Under the pieces are notes generated by a model. The model did not search any database and had not been told where the DNA came from. It worked only from the letters and a program-made list of their open reading frames with translations. DNA of 32,291 nucleotides, from positions 1-32,291 of the forward strand of contig JAAYVR010000030.1 of the NCBI GenBank assembly GCA_012517065.1. Direction: 5' to 3'. Numbering within the stretch: position 1 is the first letter of the stretch; every line of letters begins with the position of its first letter. Shown one piece after another: positions 30,601 to 32,291 of this stretch. The position numbers were made by a program, and so were the translations under genes. The stretch comes from Verrucomicrobiota bacterium. Its GTDB lineage: Bacteria; Verrucomicrobiota; Verrucomicrobiia; Limisphaerales; J093.

Positions 30601-32291
30601 CCCGTCAGGGCTGACATGGATGAAATCGCCGCGTGTCCCGCCCGTGGCCAGCGCCGTAGTGCGGCCAGAAGCCATATCGACCATTGTTAGCACCCCATTG
30701 GCATGACTCACAAACAGCAGCCCAGCCAGCAAAGTGCCCGGCTGCCCAAAGGCGAGCCCTTCAGCTCGCTGGCTCAGGGCGATCTTAACTTCGGGGCGCC
30801 CTTTCCGGTCAAACGCCACCACCTGCCCGCCGTCGGGCCATGTTGTGCCCCAGAGCGTCCCGTCCGGTGCCAGGGCCAATGCATGAACGCGTGTGGCTGA
30901 GAACAGCGAGAATGTCCCGGTCTGCGTATCGAACAGCTCCACACCATTTCTGGTGGCCACGTAAAGTTTACCCGCCACAGACGACGGCGCGATACCGAGT
31001 GTCACGCCCTCGCCGTACCGCTCCAGGATGGAGCCTGTGTTCGGATCGATCTGAACCAGCGGACCGCCACCAGTCGTCGCCCAGAGCAACCCGTCGCGGT
31101 CGAACAGCATGTCATAGATGGGCACATCCAAGGTGGTCAGCGGCGTCACCGCTCGGCCACCCGCACTCATCGAGAACTTGTAGAGACTGTTGCGCCCGCG
31201 CCCGCCGCTTACGTACACGCTCGCGCCGTCCGGGCTGAATGCGATACCCAAAGGACTGATGCCGGCGCCCGAATCAGCAAATCCCCACGCAAACGCCGAC
31301 GCCACGAACGGCTCGTACACAGCGCTGAAAGCGGGGCGCCTCGAGTCCGCCAATGTCGCCGGCACAGCCGCAACAGCGCGCAGGAACAGCGCATTCGAGG
31401 CCGGTTGCGTTGGAGGCAGAGGTTCAGTCAACACCGTAACTGCCGGCGCCGGGGCTTGCGGAAGCGAACCGAGTTGAACATTCGGGTTGTATGGAGGCAA
31501 CGTGAGCCCTTCGGGGGCCTGCTGGACATTGCCGGCGTTGTCGCACGCCAGAACCAGGAATTGCATCTTCTCGCCTGCGAAACCCGTGTACGTCGCCGTC
31601 GTCTGAGTTGTCCGCCGCAGGAAGGCCGAATAGATCACGCCGTCAGAACTCAAATAAACCGTGTAATCCTTGAGCCCGGAGCCGCCCGGTTCGTCCTGGC
31701 CGCTCCAAGCCAGTTCATAAGAGCCGTTGCCCAGGTCTCGCACCTGAACAGACGATGTCGGCGCCGCGTTGTCGAGTGTCTGTGTCACCGGCGAACTCAC
31801 AAACGGGGCATCTTCATTGTAGAAAGCGCGAACGGTCGTGCGCAGTTGGACGGCAGTTGGGGCTTCCCAATGCGCCTCGATGCTGTAGCCGGCCGATCCG
31901 CGTGCGCCCTTGGCCAGCACACCAAGGTCTTCGCGAGTGGTGGGCAAGCCGGTGTCGGGATCGATGGCCGTAATAACCCACATCGCCGTCCGAGTTACCA
32001 CGTCCATGCCCGCCGTGACGCGTAGGAGGAACCCGCGCTCTTCAATAAAGTCGAATTCGCCCGTGAAAGCGCCGAGGTCACCAGGCAAATGCACCTGAAT
32101 ATCACCCAGGAAAAGGTCGCCCAACTTGAACGTGCGCACGTCCAGGTTCAGGTCCATCTGCACATACAGACGCAGCGTATTCACGGCCTGTCTGGCATTG
32201 GCAGGATTCTCGAAGTTGATGATGAATGGCAACGGGGTGCCACCAGGCACCATGTTCTGCGACCCAAACCCGCTCGGCCCCGAGATCGACA
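9625..32291 (-). CDS. Giant multidomain RHS/YD-repeat protein with zinc-protease domain (5' end outside the window)
   Basis: One uninterrupted frame gives at least 7,554 residues. The first internal ATG is at 32253 and residue numbers here count from it. The frame stays open to the window edge and reads SISGPSGFGSQN before that ATG, matching the conserved 'DPND..GPSGFG' lead-in of related proteins, so the true start is further right. Order of parts: DUF11-like segment (1-150), propeller (330-565), Ig-like (570-790), nine He_PIG/cadherin-like repeats (793-1655), Ig-like (1655-1840), short RHS block (1845-2118), dockerin-like (2241-2302), Ig-like domains including a BIG_2 type (2305-2480), ZU5-like stretch (2580-2620), YncE-like propeller (2980-3285), YD repeats (3763-6230), helical region (6240-6850), metzincin-like protease (6874-7080), jelly-roll-like and Ig-like domains (7085-7420), dockerin-like module (7426-7487). 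An exported or surface location is inferred from this content; the signal peptide would lie outside the window. Confidence 0.9.
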   Translation of the reverse strand, partial: SISGPSGFGSQNMVPGGTPLPFIINFENPANARQAVNTLRLYVQMDLNLDVRTFKLGDLFLGDIQVHLPGDLGAFTGEFDFIEERGFLLRVTAGMDVVTRTAMWVITAIDPDTGLPTTREDLGVLAKGARGSAGYSIEAHWEAPTAVQLRTTVRAFYNEDAPFVSSPVTQTLDNAAPTSSVQVRDLGNGSYELAWSGQDEPGGSGLKDYTVYLSSDGVIYSAFLRRTTQTTATYTGFAGEKMQFLVLACDNAGNVQQAPEGLTLPPYNPNVQLGSLPQAPAPAVTVLTEPLPPTQPASNALFLRAVAAVPATLADSRRPAFSAVYEPFVASAFAWGFADSGAGISPLGIAFSPDGASVYVSGGRGRNSLYKFSMSAGGRAVTPLTTLDVPIYDMLFDRDGLLWATTGGGPLVQIDPNTGSILERYGEGVTLGIAPSSVAGKLYVATRNGVELFDTQTGTFSLFSATRVHALALAPDGTLWGTTWPDGGQVVAFDRKGRPEVKIALSQRAEGLAFGQPGTLLAGLLFVSHANGVLTMVDMASGRTTALATGGTRGDFIHVSPDGRLFVTQSKQVDVFQPLLPPHVIATTPVDRSLVSGSVSAATVVFDIDMDPASVTALDRYLLRNVGNNITLEIGGAVYDATARTVHLQFEPLPADTYELVVGSGVRSAGGLTLGQPYTAGFSVLDGVTETLVPQFANTRIDRLAGTVTFEVSVTNTSQVILASPVRVVFDGLPLDGVAALSPDGMDESGHPYFDLGADTGSELAPGQTTVSRTVTIANPLAKALDLRPRVLAARLPNRWPMFTPAPAPGDRATVGQSYSATFAASDPDGGTVTYRLLRGPAGATIDPATGALRWTPSPADAAAVPFEVRAYDTSGGYARHQWSVAVSGVNTPPVIAPIPDQTLAEGDRLELRLGAFDADGDTLRYWMDNLPPGAVFDSARQTLVWQTDGYSAGRYPDVTLYAADRYSQVSQSFTVVVSNRNQAPVLAPIVSHVLAEGQTIKVQLAASDSDGDAVRFFSRNLPLGATLDPVNGMFLWTPGYDQHGQYSIEFGVTDGEATDIRTAGFTVTNVNGPVRFGALERLVLYEGQDLAIRLIVYDPDHPALPVSQLLSDQEWQIEVQDSGARLTFSHEVLPTGAAFDPATQLLTWTPGYTQAGIYNLSFAVTDDGDGTGVPTSAHLNVTVEVRDFNAPPVIAPIANQSANAGGTPLELLVAATDADDASGARLRFSADGLPPFASLTDNGNGTATIRFAPQLSHRGNYPITVIVTDDGNGDPARALSGTASFVFTAVSLNAQPVLAPLSDKVGLVGQELSFLVTASDLDQDDLTFTLDNAPAGMQIEPTAIHGEARVRWTPTADQAATFSVRIKVTDNGHGDPGQILSSETVVKVVVRTSNGAPVLKPIGARAVDEGQLLRLQLEASDPEGDKLSYTAVSLPRGAKLDLLTGVFEWTPDFSQAGVYVVRFDVTDGNQSDGENVKITVNNVNQAPVFVALPDMWTLEGLPMGFSLIAGDPDGDSLRFSIDGPAPTGVEFDSRTGAFNWTPDFDQAGQHVIRFVVSDGVGRLTDALDVRINVLNVNRPPNLPRFSGHGLKAGQPFHLAIAGSDPDAGTTLQWRVVEGLPEGATFNAATGELDWTPSEAQLGAHNMLIELSDGELVARQPLTLVVAYEPAVPLVHVELTPSFPVAVGRAALVHVTAGGTADIQSLALTIDGQPVRLDSLGRASYVPSRAGHVLVVASATDADGRTGTATTLLKVRDLADTSAPVVELAQPIEGAILASLTNVLGTIQDTNLDYYAVELAPYGTDRFVTLARANGLPASSELAVIDPERLANGAYVLRLTAVDMAGRETSVVRRIDVGTTAKPKSFSFDTTDLSIVLDGVPVNLVRRYDGLLADQMGTFGCGWFLAGAEPQITSDLALTGAEATGRFSPVQAGTHLYVTLPDGARVAFTFVPIVEEITGLKFYRPAWQGEPGVSYVLQTASALLIKVGDAFYQAGTGLPYNPADSRFAGPAYSLIASDGTRYEYDAAQRLTRTVGAAGALVWSDSGIMGPAGSQIVFRWDRIVDADGVAHRRLAAIVAPDGRRLVYASDRLGNLVSFTDLSVGVRTRYSYDATAANRLTATLTTASQGSQLPQYAADGTFIGSIPVTAFLGALRSAVSNSTSGVLDPGQTVRYGFVLTEAELARSFSGSITLAIEIRAEGQLTPAPPRLLGQTAITSLTDGAVSYALFNLTSPGLYVIEIEGGQPASGGNFVMAMAITGDLDGNGTVDARDEGLFQTAQGSHVGQQNYSIRADANRDGVVNSTDHTYLSASFGFVADSPPTVTAFAQTTLPGLPVRIDLAALASDLDTRNLTFIVRNVQHGTVRLVDDRGTALFTPDAGYVGPAAFEFLADDGSFVSNAATITVDVLNAPLLNLRMALRDPILQIGQTLQLAVNGEFAGDRGLALPPEYLTWTTTSPSVVTVDEFGRVTAVGPGSAIVVASRDGIVAATAVTVGTRESRLLQFFPTVYVLATAEQRQYLVIERVPEDVVDISSAASGTRYYVSNASVATISADGLLTALAPGKTYVTTISGGYSYESAVEVALPAASGAVIGSEGGMVSNGTVTIGIPEGTLTSNVAVTVRTLTRADVASEFPLAWENYGWEFCGAIQVSLGGARGEKPLSVEMPAPASRQPGDAVYLFEPVLISDGPGQVAVEGWMLVDRMIVGSDGMMRTSSPPYGGMMGPYPNNGACLGVPSKGGMALAIAPNMMSAMYAIYDWNMRSQQGHIVELNTKVSGGGQGGPKYYAVMGPLGDILVPAVGGYEYSLKLRATDELGNVTVTTTEVKLGVGEFARLLLPAPPRFVTSVIEEPMINSGKFEFVDDPDHPGQKVPVLVLTGARFTMKTPYVNAPDQDLGTVVEDLYITFEVGGRDTFDSAGKVLAVGGLDVRVDGTAKGTKITELANGTQELRVRVPQTVVVGTGAITVTRPNQVPRNGGFQVQYFTSNPVRVVPESRYAFAANGGDNSVSVIDTTKMVPVPDTPNDMQKMQPTEVARIPLGIDLDVRNLAPRYVAVTPDATRAYVSLQGDAGISIIDAIAMQEVDLVPDIDTDPSTKGVQHIQLKNAAGAKLFDLIVDSKGHYLYATDERSGGGSVYVIDVDPLSPNYNKHVYTVSISSEYAPLGLRGLALSADGSRLFVAAPGKTLLGASSGKPGNILVIRTDRLANGDAFDPNVPGAVTAVGSEPYAVTATDEANVILFTDRSDDRRGFGILRHELWAVERGGLPGAASVTVNYIDLVPFGVNLRYIEGRPRQVFGVTNAAGIVYLPANALKEYLVDDDHPEGREHPAYAFITGYNRYVEDDPKHNPNLGPLLAWNFYVKDADGLARPVPLAAGSNIGIIRNPLGDFASLVERPRLVAATRPVMNSFADNVVLAPGNLLLLAAYQAQNRVFSYDVREIIGTVEEVAANRNPIPHPSGATVEPALQPYSWLLYGPLSTLPIEETNPWVINRADMRFYSEGGMLKFGVPEEGLAGGSPNLYAPITLGRLPRGLAAQPLLQGELLTLTFTPLNETPVLTTTRHNYNEPTVTSDPYETVRVEAGLQSEAEVHSGAFHEYHTLVTYSSAGQNRGLTIQYDSLRADARPIFYFAFDSVPRTFAGEDAYLIARLTARIADPLATDPTKPDAPMVEYIKTATGLQYSDDLLKMGLTGNEQVFFVPKDVIQSLISDEPHGSYGAAIQIDLSDGPSGVYTFVLEYGLYQYDKTTQTFRSGYLVTQTQPVAVVNFTDRKLADGRKLTSMFGAGWGLEGYFEIFEGDGSVVLVDGNGSEQIYLAPKKAGDPFTALSAEFAILKQREDGRFVKFMMDGTRYEFNEYGKLQYVVDRNENKTEYIYDKDKRLVTIRDPVGLETKLSWTDGHVTSVTDPAARVTKFEYDSQGNLISITDPDNTKRTFQYEDKLHPHLMTSQVHKRGNPPGVDQPAEPLKDDFKETITYGKYSGRVLGGRRIDYTDSTPREFKLAPAQLIGLTSPAEDELDKDKLTADDLKKRLLAWDDSYPHVVQLSVIDGEVEISGKKYPKFVQSAKGIYTDFYGTPITYRLNDAGQYEASKDPFGPRLEVKYDSAKRISTQTNALGNWVKYQYDDYGLVVKIIDRPDFGNPDAAMPTREVTETYEYETFKYLDGDYKDQFKFRLNTKYIDGLGRVKRYELDPATGNKLSVTIETNDPLLGSVTTRYSYTSAGSAKGLLHKEIDAMGRTIATYAYDSYGRLTSVTYGDGSQHKFEYSDLTGNVTASIDENGNRTEYVYDAMNRLRFERHLLPAEKKVYVSRTVYDAAGNTVSQTDANEHTTTYAYDVLNRRIRQTNPPDADGKVYYWEWTYEYDADLTDYAIVAPGSNPSDGRYRYVYERDPRGNVSVQIFNQRDQLRFSYDQLGNVYEHQYDGAGREVLVINPRGYATKRVFDGRDRWVQQIVETTLTAGGSAALSASTSTALVTKRVFDDANRVTAEIVVNDPSPSNNQRHEYVYDALDRVRLEIDAEGNMTRYTYDLVGNLVELVQAADSPFERTTTYAYDIRNRRTSVSEGGGAAVTTYTYDKAGNVLKVEGPGINPTSLKPYATEYRYDEMNRFYWMKDAEGNITFVQLDGVGNITASFNAFARGNESRTDCQTRYEYDALNRRVKMIDAEGNETVYVYDPNGNQIAVVGPRKDSDNKPYRTDYQYDKANRLVYVSDAEGNVTITKYDKVSNVVAVIDARAHLTSPDQDSTVFKTTYTYDGANRLIEQRDALGRVTRFDYDRAGNKLREYDPDDYARRTEYAYDKLNRVRTIRRAPDWTDLDGRAAVEEFQYDPYGNVVLQIDPLGHKTRYKYNNLGFLSETVRAEGTADEIVEKRQTDPVGNVTATISPRVDTHGIYLYRTEYVFDGLRRAGKTIRAAGTSEESVTEYQYDELGNIIAEISPRLDGKGQPYKTTYHYDTLNRLEWKIDAEGNKTEYYYDAGRNVIRQVTRDREGKSERELKFEYDGLDRLVTEYDGEGRATFTEYDEVGNVRFVRGPEINPSGQRYYIEYQYDALNRLTRTVDPEGNITLTLYDHTGNVRSIVGPRAHGVEGNLLYATVYEYDPLNRVTRSVQAPTYSDAKGHEAEELSWFDAAGNLRRRKDALGRTTLFEYDNLNRLVRQTEAADTPEERVTRFRYDEAGNLVEEIHPRTDDSGFPLRTTYEYDALNRLVAQTLAAGTPQASTEWYAYDKAGNRVSVIDPRGHRDGADYKTSFEYDGLNRLVAVTDAVGRTTRYSYDPYGNTVSETDPWGNVTLRFYDKADRLVRIIEAVGDADYERTTRIDYIFVLHIGNAMKVTDDFGHSTWSFYDGNDRVWREEDALGHGVRYDFDEAGNQIAITVEATGVVTRSVFDPLNRLVERTRAYGTAEAVTEGFEYDALGNLVAEWDGRGRYYQTEYSYDNLNRLKSVRRAAGTPDNPKTVETTYEYDPADNKVREISSRNDAFGKPVENRFSYDYLNRLIRATAAYGTPVEESELFAYDKAGNLVEDQKPDITTRRSYDAANRVTAAWIVTNTVPDGRIETRFEYHDQVHARSETSTTNLHASPAGKVVTTYYDALNRPWKITDPEQGDTIRLYDRVGNLIYLRTGSDQIWYDEYDAANRLVSFHDGLGNQTKYEYNDDNTLKSVTDATGNKTSYTYDKLGRRITTIDRRGGVTRTTYDAVGNVLSLTDPVGNTTTYTYDGLSRKLTEMNAQGQVRQFAYDAAGNLILVIDRNGRQIRYEYDELNRRVAERWFVAGAFDPVQTITMTYYPGGRLQQLTDGFTTLQYEYWDTGALKRESIFVSGWPRVDLSYATNDTLNVTSLDASIELAGGGVRTLLSNRYIYTTDTFRLDRITQSGSDTASKSVLFSYLPDAYQITGIARYAGIEGTPPLVARSSFTYNAINRIGSVTHKNASDDTMASYVFGYDPLQRVKNIDSYRDGQAVLTYDAEGQLTGVDYTNSVLPDETYRYDLAGNRLESHRHGTGYETPDHSDNQLATNGATEFEYDGEGNVIVARNNASGAVREFTWDHRNRLVEVVDKDGSGTVIRRINYTYDPADRRIAVSVDDTPADGAPAPVRWFVYDGAQVLLEFVDADGPGRPAAPVLDVRYLNGIGTDQVLAEEVTGAGVFWFLADHQGSIRDVIDSSGKLADHVLMDSFGNILGRSNAALYNRYAFTGREYDAETGLYYYRARYYDPDNGRFISADSIGLAAGDANLYRYVGNDPVNQNDPSGHLWIDPSPMPQFEKRFITKWGLDATLVSPLNAEFMQMENYVEAKRTQLVDFLAFHPLSPFQVYGIARDPNRWKANWAAFGKGVGVGLVHLVTDVFKEVYDMGAFGLHVLGLNKDFKPISDFGSTLASKWEADRKAATQMWANVQKKNSWMTNWMTDAAAWGTAVLFTEYGMRKDMAMAPFQAVAAFVDQNVQVWEAMDPRLGAKGRELEQQALTRVGEQFLPTVVAVLGAKGAVAQLFETPLIARTAYHSVNVLGILGKHAIKAIPGLAQSAWRGLATAAETTYKGGTGVVNWMRSVPGRLAKAYEDIKTKSNTAQFIQKAGKIQQPEWKKYLSPDEYRNKLVGALDTELAMVRQKYSATLSKMFERVQTSLGERLQMVKGAGPLVGVADRLVAQMHDVISHRDAILKSPRPPLLSYLGHKASVLAENIAGQGKYGLRYAGTVGLGVLIDTFTVLEKLSEAGVNTLAAGLSGLKKGAWGLVQTGYQVTAGGLKAARAGASKLATGLLTSLSNLTVWQVVKAPFQAAQGVLGAANAAWGMYGDLWWTNFGSPGESWLYPTTQAGIDSNSWWAPYAPGLARVVWPAGIPKPNPNNPTLYDPTRAPIIGPFETDLNKALGDIASGVGANSGSPLTAGASDSDTATPTNDLAVPGCFLPETTRESAAQTRDLLRLTQTALGYWELLLGRASGLTITVTLDDLPAGRLAETYVISLAADGRPSEGTIVLDRDANGAGWFVDSNPIEPFDLLLGASSSRAISGPAVGRYDLFSTLAHEIGHLLGFASAYSPFAAHMVSVLGRLSFVAPGIEVWLAADGEHLEGLGFNDDLMSASLPVSTRRLPSAIDAAVINSIWTSSESGSFAAGTVTFVSGASSAMAAGSKIGFVQFAVAIPIDPGTAPVGIVNGEFGVSDSENPAFGWHAYGAATVENGQGRIAESAGQMLGDFVQTFVLPDQTKALRFTITSLALRKNDSAPADALEVALLKSDTLESVMGRIPGWSGTDALLNIQVDGTIRFADGVTVEIGGSQIRHSGDKAAINQPIDVTIDLSKLGPGTPLSLFIDLIGFGSRESAVAVDNVLLVQSRPTVLTWSINDGEVQRSKVTAITIQFSANVADSLEAGDLELTNITTGTQIPASALNLTYDAQNNIARWTFPTLLGQSLPDGNYKLQLRAATVTDEAGQRLDANGPDMSGEDFVESFFRYYGDTDGDRDVDFYDLWRFQQTYARNAGDELYNPALDYDSDGRVNSIDVAAYSSNHLSSLAPPGLLQTSAPIQSFRSSLGARAQTAHMLTPVQTGGAIARVKRVVASKKCSLIFVKQ
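9795..9978 (-). other. C-terminal dockerin/EF-hand-like module of the giant protein
   Basis: Residues about 7426-7487 read YYGDTDGDRDVDFYDLWRF and, after a spacer, DYDSDGRVNSIDVAAYSS. These are two calcium-loop motifs (D-x-D-G-D-x-x-V-D and D-x-D-S-D-G-x-V-N) as in type I dockerins. The module lies 55 residues before the stop. In bacteria without cellulosomes such modules often stabilise ends or attach secreted proteins to partners; no cohesin is in view. Confidence 0.75.
11010..11634 (-). other. Metzincin-like zinc metalloprotease domain of the giant protein
   Basis: Residues about 6874-7080 contain TLAHEIGHLLGF, giving zinc ligands H7000 and H7004, catalytic E7001 and the metzincin glycine G7007. 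The matrixin third ligand (HExxHxxGxxH) is absent: position 7010 is serine. Later histidines are H7018 and H7043 (DGEHL), the latter 39 residues after H7004 and just before FNDDLMSAS, whose M7054 is a good Met-turn candidate. A delayed third histidine followed by a Met-turn is the arrangement of leishmanolysin-type (M8) enzymes. An active protease is likely; its substrate or self-processing role is unknown. Confidence 0.7.
11640..13540 (-). other. Helical region between RHS core and protease domain
   Basis: Residues about 6240-6870 change character from beta-rich YD repeats to Ala/Lys-rich amphipathic helices. Examples are GKGVGVGLVHLVTDVFKEV, repeated 'KLATGL/GLKKGAWGLV'-type stretches, and a charged helix around KKYLSPDEYRNKLVGALD. 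It ends in a Trp/Pro-rich linker (DLWWTNF, SNSWWAPYAPG, PNPNNPTLYDP). This is the position of pre-toxin or translocation regions in polymorphic RHS proteins, but I do not recognise a named domain. Confidence 0.5.
13555..13710 (-). other. RHS repeat-associated core C-terminal motif
   Basis: The sequence GLYYYRARYYDPDNGRFISA, then DSIG, NLYRYVGNDP and NDPSGHL, is the hallmark end of an RHS core (residues about 6180-6230). In studied RHS proteins the core closes a cage and an aspartyl-type self-cleavage at the final DPxG releases the C-terminal part. Here the second DPxG motif is intact (DPSG); the first reads DSIG instead of DPxG, with 20 residues between them. Confidence 0.9.
13560..20966 (-). 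repeat. YD-repeat (RHS) array, about 70 repeats
   Basis: Residues about 3763-6230 form a continuous run of roughly 20-25-residue YD repeats. The run starts after FGAGWGLEGYFEIFEG, the usual opening of an RHS shell, and ends at the RHS core motif. Two flavours tend to alternate, 'Y.YD.LNRL' and 'YD..GNV', often as pairs linked by a segment like DAEGN.T or PR.D..G.PY.T. By known RHS/Tc structures this would wrap into a very large hollow cocoon. The antisense strand of this array contains long shadow frames. Confidence 0.9.
22400..23315 (-). other. YncE/YVTN-type beta-propeller in the giant protein
   Basis: From about residue 2980 the sequence shows blades such as RYAFAANGGDNSVSVIDT, YVAVTPDATRAYVSLQGD, HYLYATDERSGGGSVYVID and LALSADGSRLFVAAPG. 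This is the beta-propeller repeat common in surface proteins of archaea and bacteria. It probably binds protein or sugar ligands. Confidence 0.75.
25350..25532 (-). other. Internal dockerin-like module of the giant protein
   Basis: Residues about 2241-2302 contain ITGDLDGNGTVDARDEGLF and RADANRDGVVNSTDHTYLS, two dockerin/EF-hand calcium loops. It lies between the first RHS block and the BIG_2-like domain. An internal dockerin in such a protein is unusual. Confidence 0.75.
25900..26720 (-). other. First, short RHS-type block of the giant protein
   Basis: Residues about 1845-2118 start SFDTTDLSIVLDGVPVNLVR, RYDGLLADQMGTFGCGWFLA, the conserved opening of YD proteins (RRYDS...FG.GW). They include YEYDAAQRLTRTVG, IVAPDGRRLVYASDRLGNLV and YSYDATAANRLTATL. 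The block is only about 270 residues and ends without a core motif. The main array starts about 1,650 residues later. Confidence 0.7.
27290..29875 (-). repeat. Nine tandem He_PIG/cadherin-like Ig repeats in the giant protein
   Basis: Residues about 793-1655 hold nine consecutive modules of about 80-115 residues. The consensus is N.PPV..PI.....EG..L.......DPDGD.L.......P.GA..D..TG...WTP...Q.G.Y...F.VTDG. These Ig-like repeats act as stalks or adhesive modules in bacterial surface proteins. The fourth and fifth are longest and the fourth the most divergent. Confidence 0.85.
30560..31270 (-). other. N-proximal beta-propeller of the giant protein
   Basis: Residues about 330-565 contain blade-like segments: GIAFSPDGASVYVSGGRG, LLWATTGGGPLVQIDPNTGS, GKLYVATRNGVELFDTQTGT, ALAPDGTLWGTTWPDGGQVV and FIHVSPDGRLFVTQSKQVDV. 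These match NHL/Vgb/SMP-30-like propellers. It is followed by an Ig-like domain of the SbsA/Big_5 type starting VIATTPVDRSLV. Confidence 0.7.

Overview
The window most likely comes from a Verrucomicrobiota genome, probably the Pedosphaerales/Limisphaerales side. This is inferred, not proven. The hints are intergenic DNA full of AACGTT-type palindromic repeats, a hairpin repeat of the 'GTGCGGCAGC..GCTGCCGC' kind that I associate from memory with that group, uroporphyrinogen-decarboxylase-like genes outside a haem operon, a sigma-70 factor with a long basic N-terminal tail, and an enormous YD-repeat protein built from Ig-like, propeller and dockerin-like modules.

Layout from left to right: 1-590 holds nearly three tandem copies of a structured repeat of about 215 bp. 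593-1651 (minus) encodes a dipeptide (L-Ala-D/L-Glu type) epimerase. 1983-3047 and 3124-4200 (plus) are two URO-D superfamily proteins; the first keeps an H-x-C...C zinc motif like that of corrinoid:thiol methyltransferases and the second does not. 4317-4691 and 4691-6289 (plus) form a translationally coupled pair: a single-domain response regulator and a hybrid protein with two histidine-kinase-like H boxes, a receiver and a class III adenylate cyclase domain, but no kinase ATPase domain. 6290-6952 is non-coding, with repeats and a possible gene remnant. 6953-8884 (minus) is the primary sigma factor RpoD with a candidate promoter just upstream. 8935-9624 has no intact gene; it holds a hairpin repeat and a decayed fragment resembling the C-terminus of a TrkH/KtrB potassium transporter.

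The remaining 70% of the window (9625-32291, minus) is one uninterrupted reading frame of at least 7,554 codons that is still open at the right edge, so the true start lies outside. From N to C it shows a DUF11-like segment, a first beta-propeller, nine cadherin/He_PIG-like Ig repeats, a short RHS-type block, a dockerin-like module, further Ig-like domains, a second beta-propeller, about 70 YD repeats ending in a recognisable RHS core motif, a long helical region, a metzincin-like zinc protease domain (HEIGHLLGF), a jelly-roll-like domain, an Ig-like domain and a C-terminal dockerin-like module. It looks like a giant secreted or surface RHS protein carrying a protease cargo. No intact immunity-type gene follows it within this window.

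A 67-70 bp palindromic repeat family occurs at four intergenic places (1827, 4200, 6704, 8988) and is described separately.
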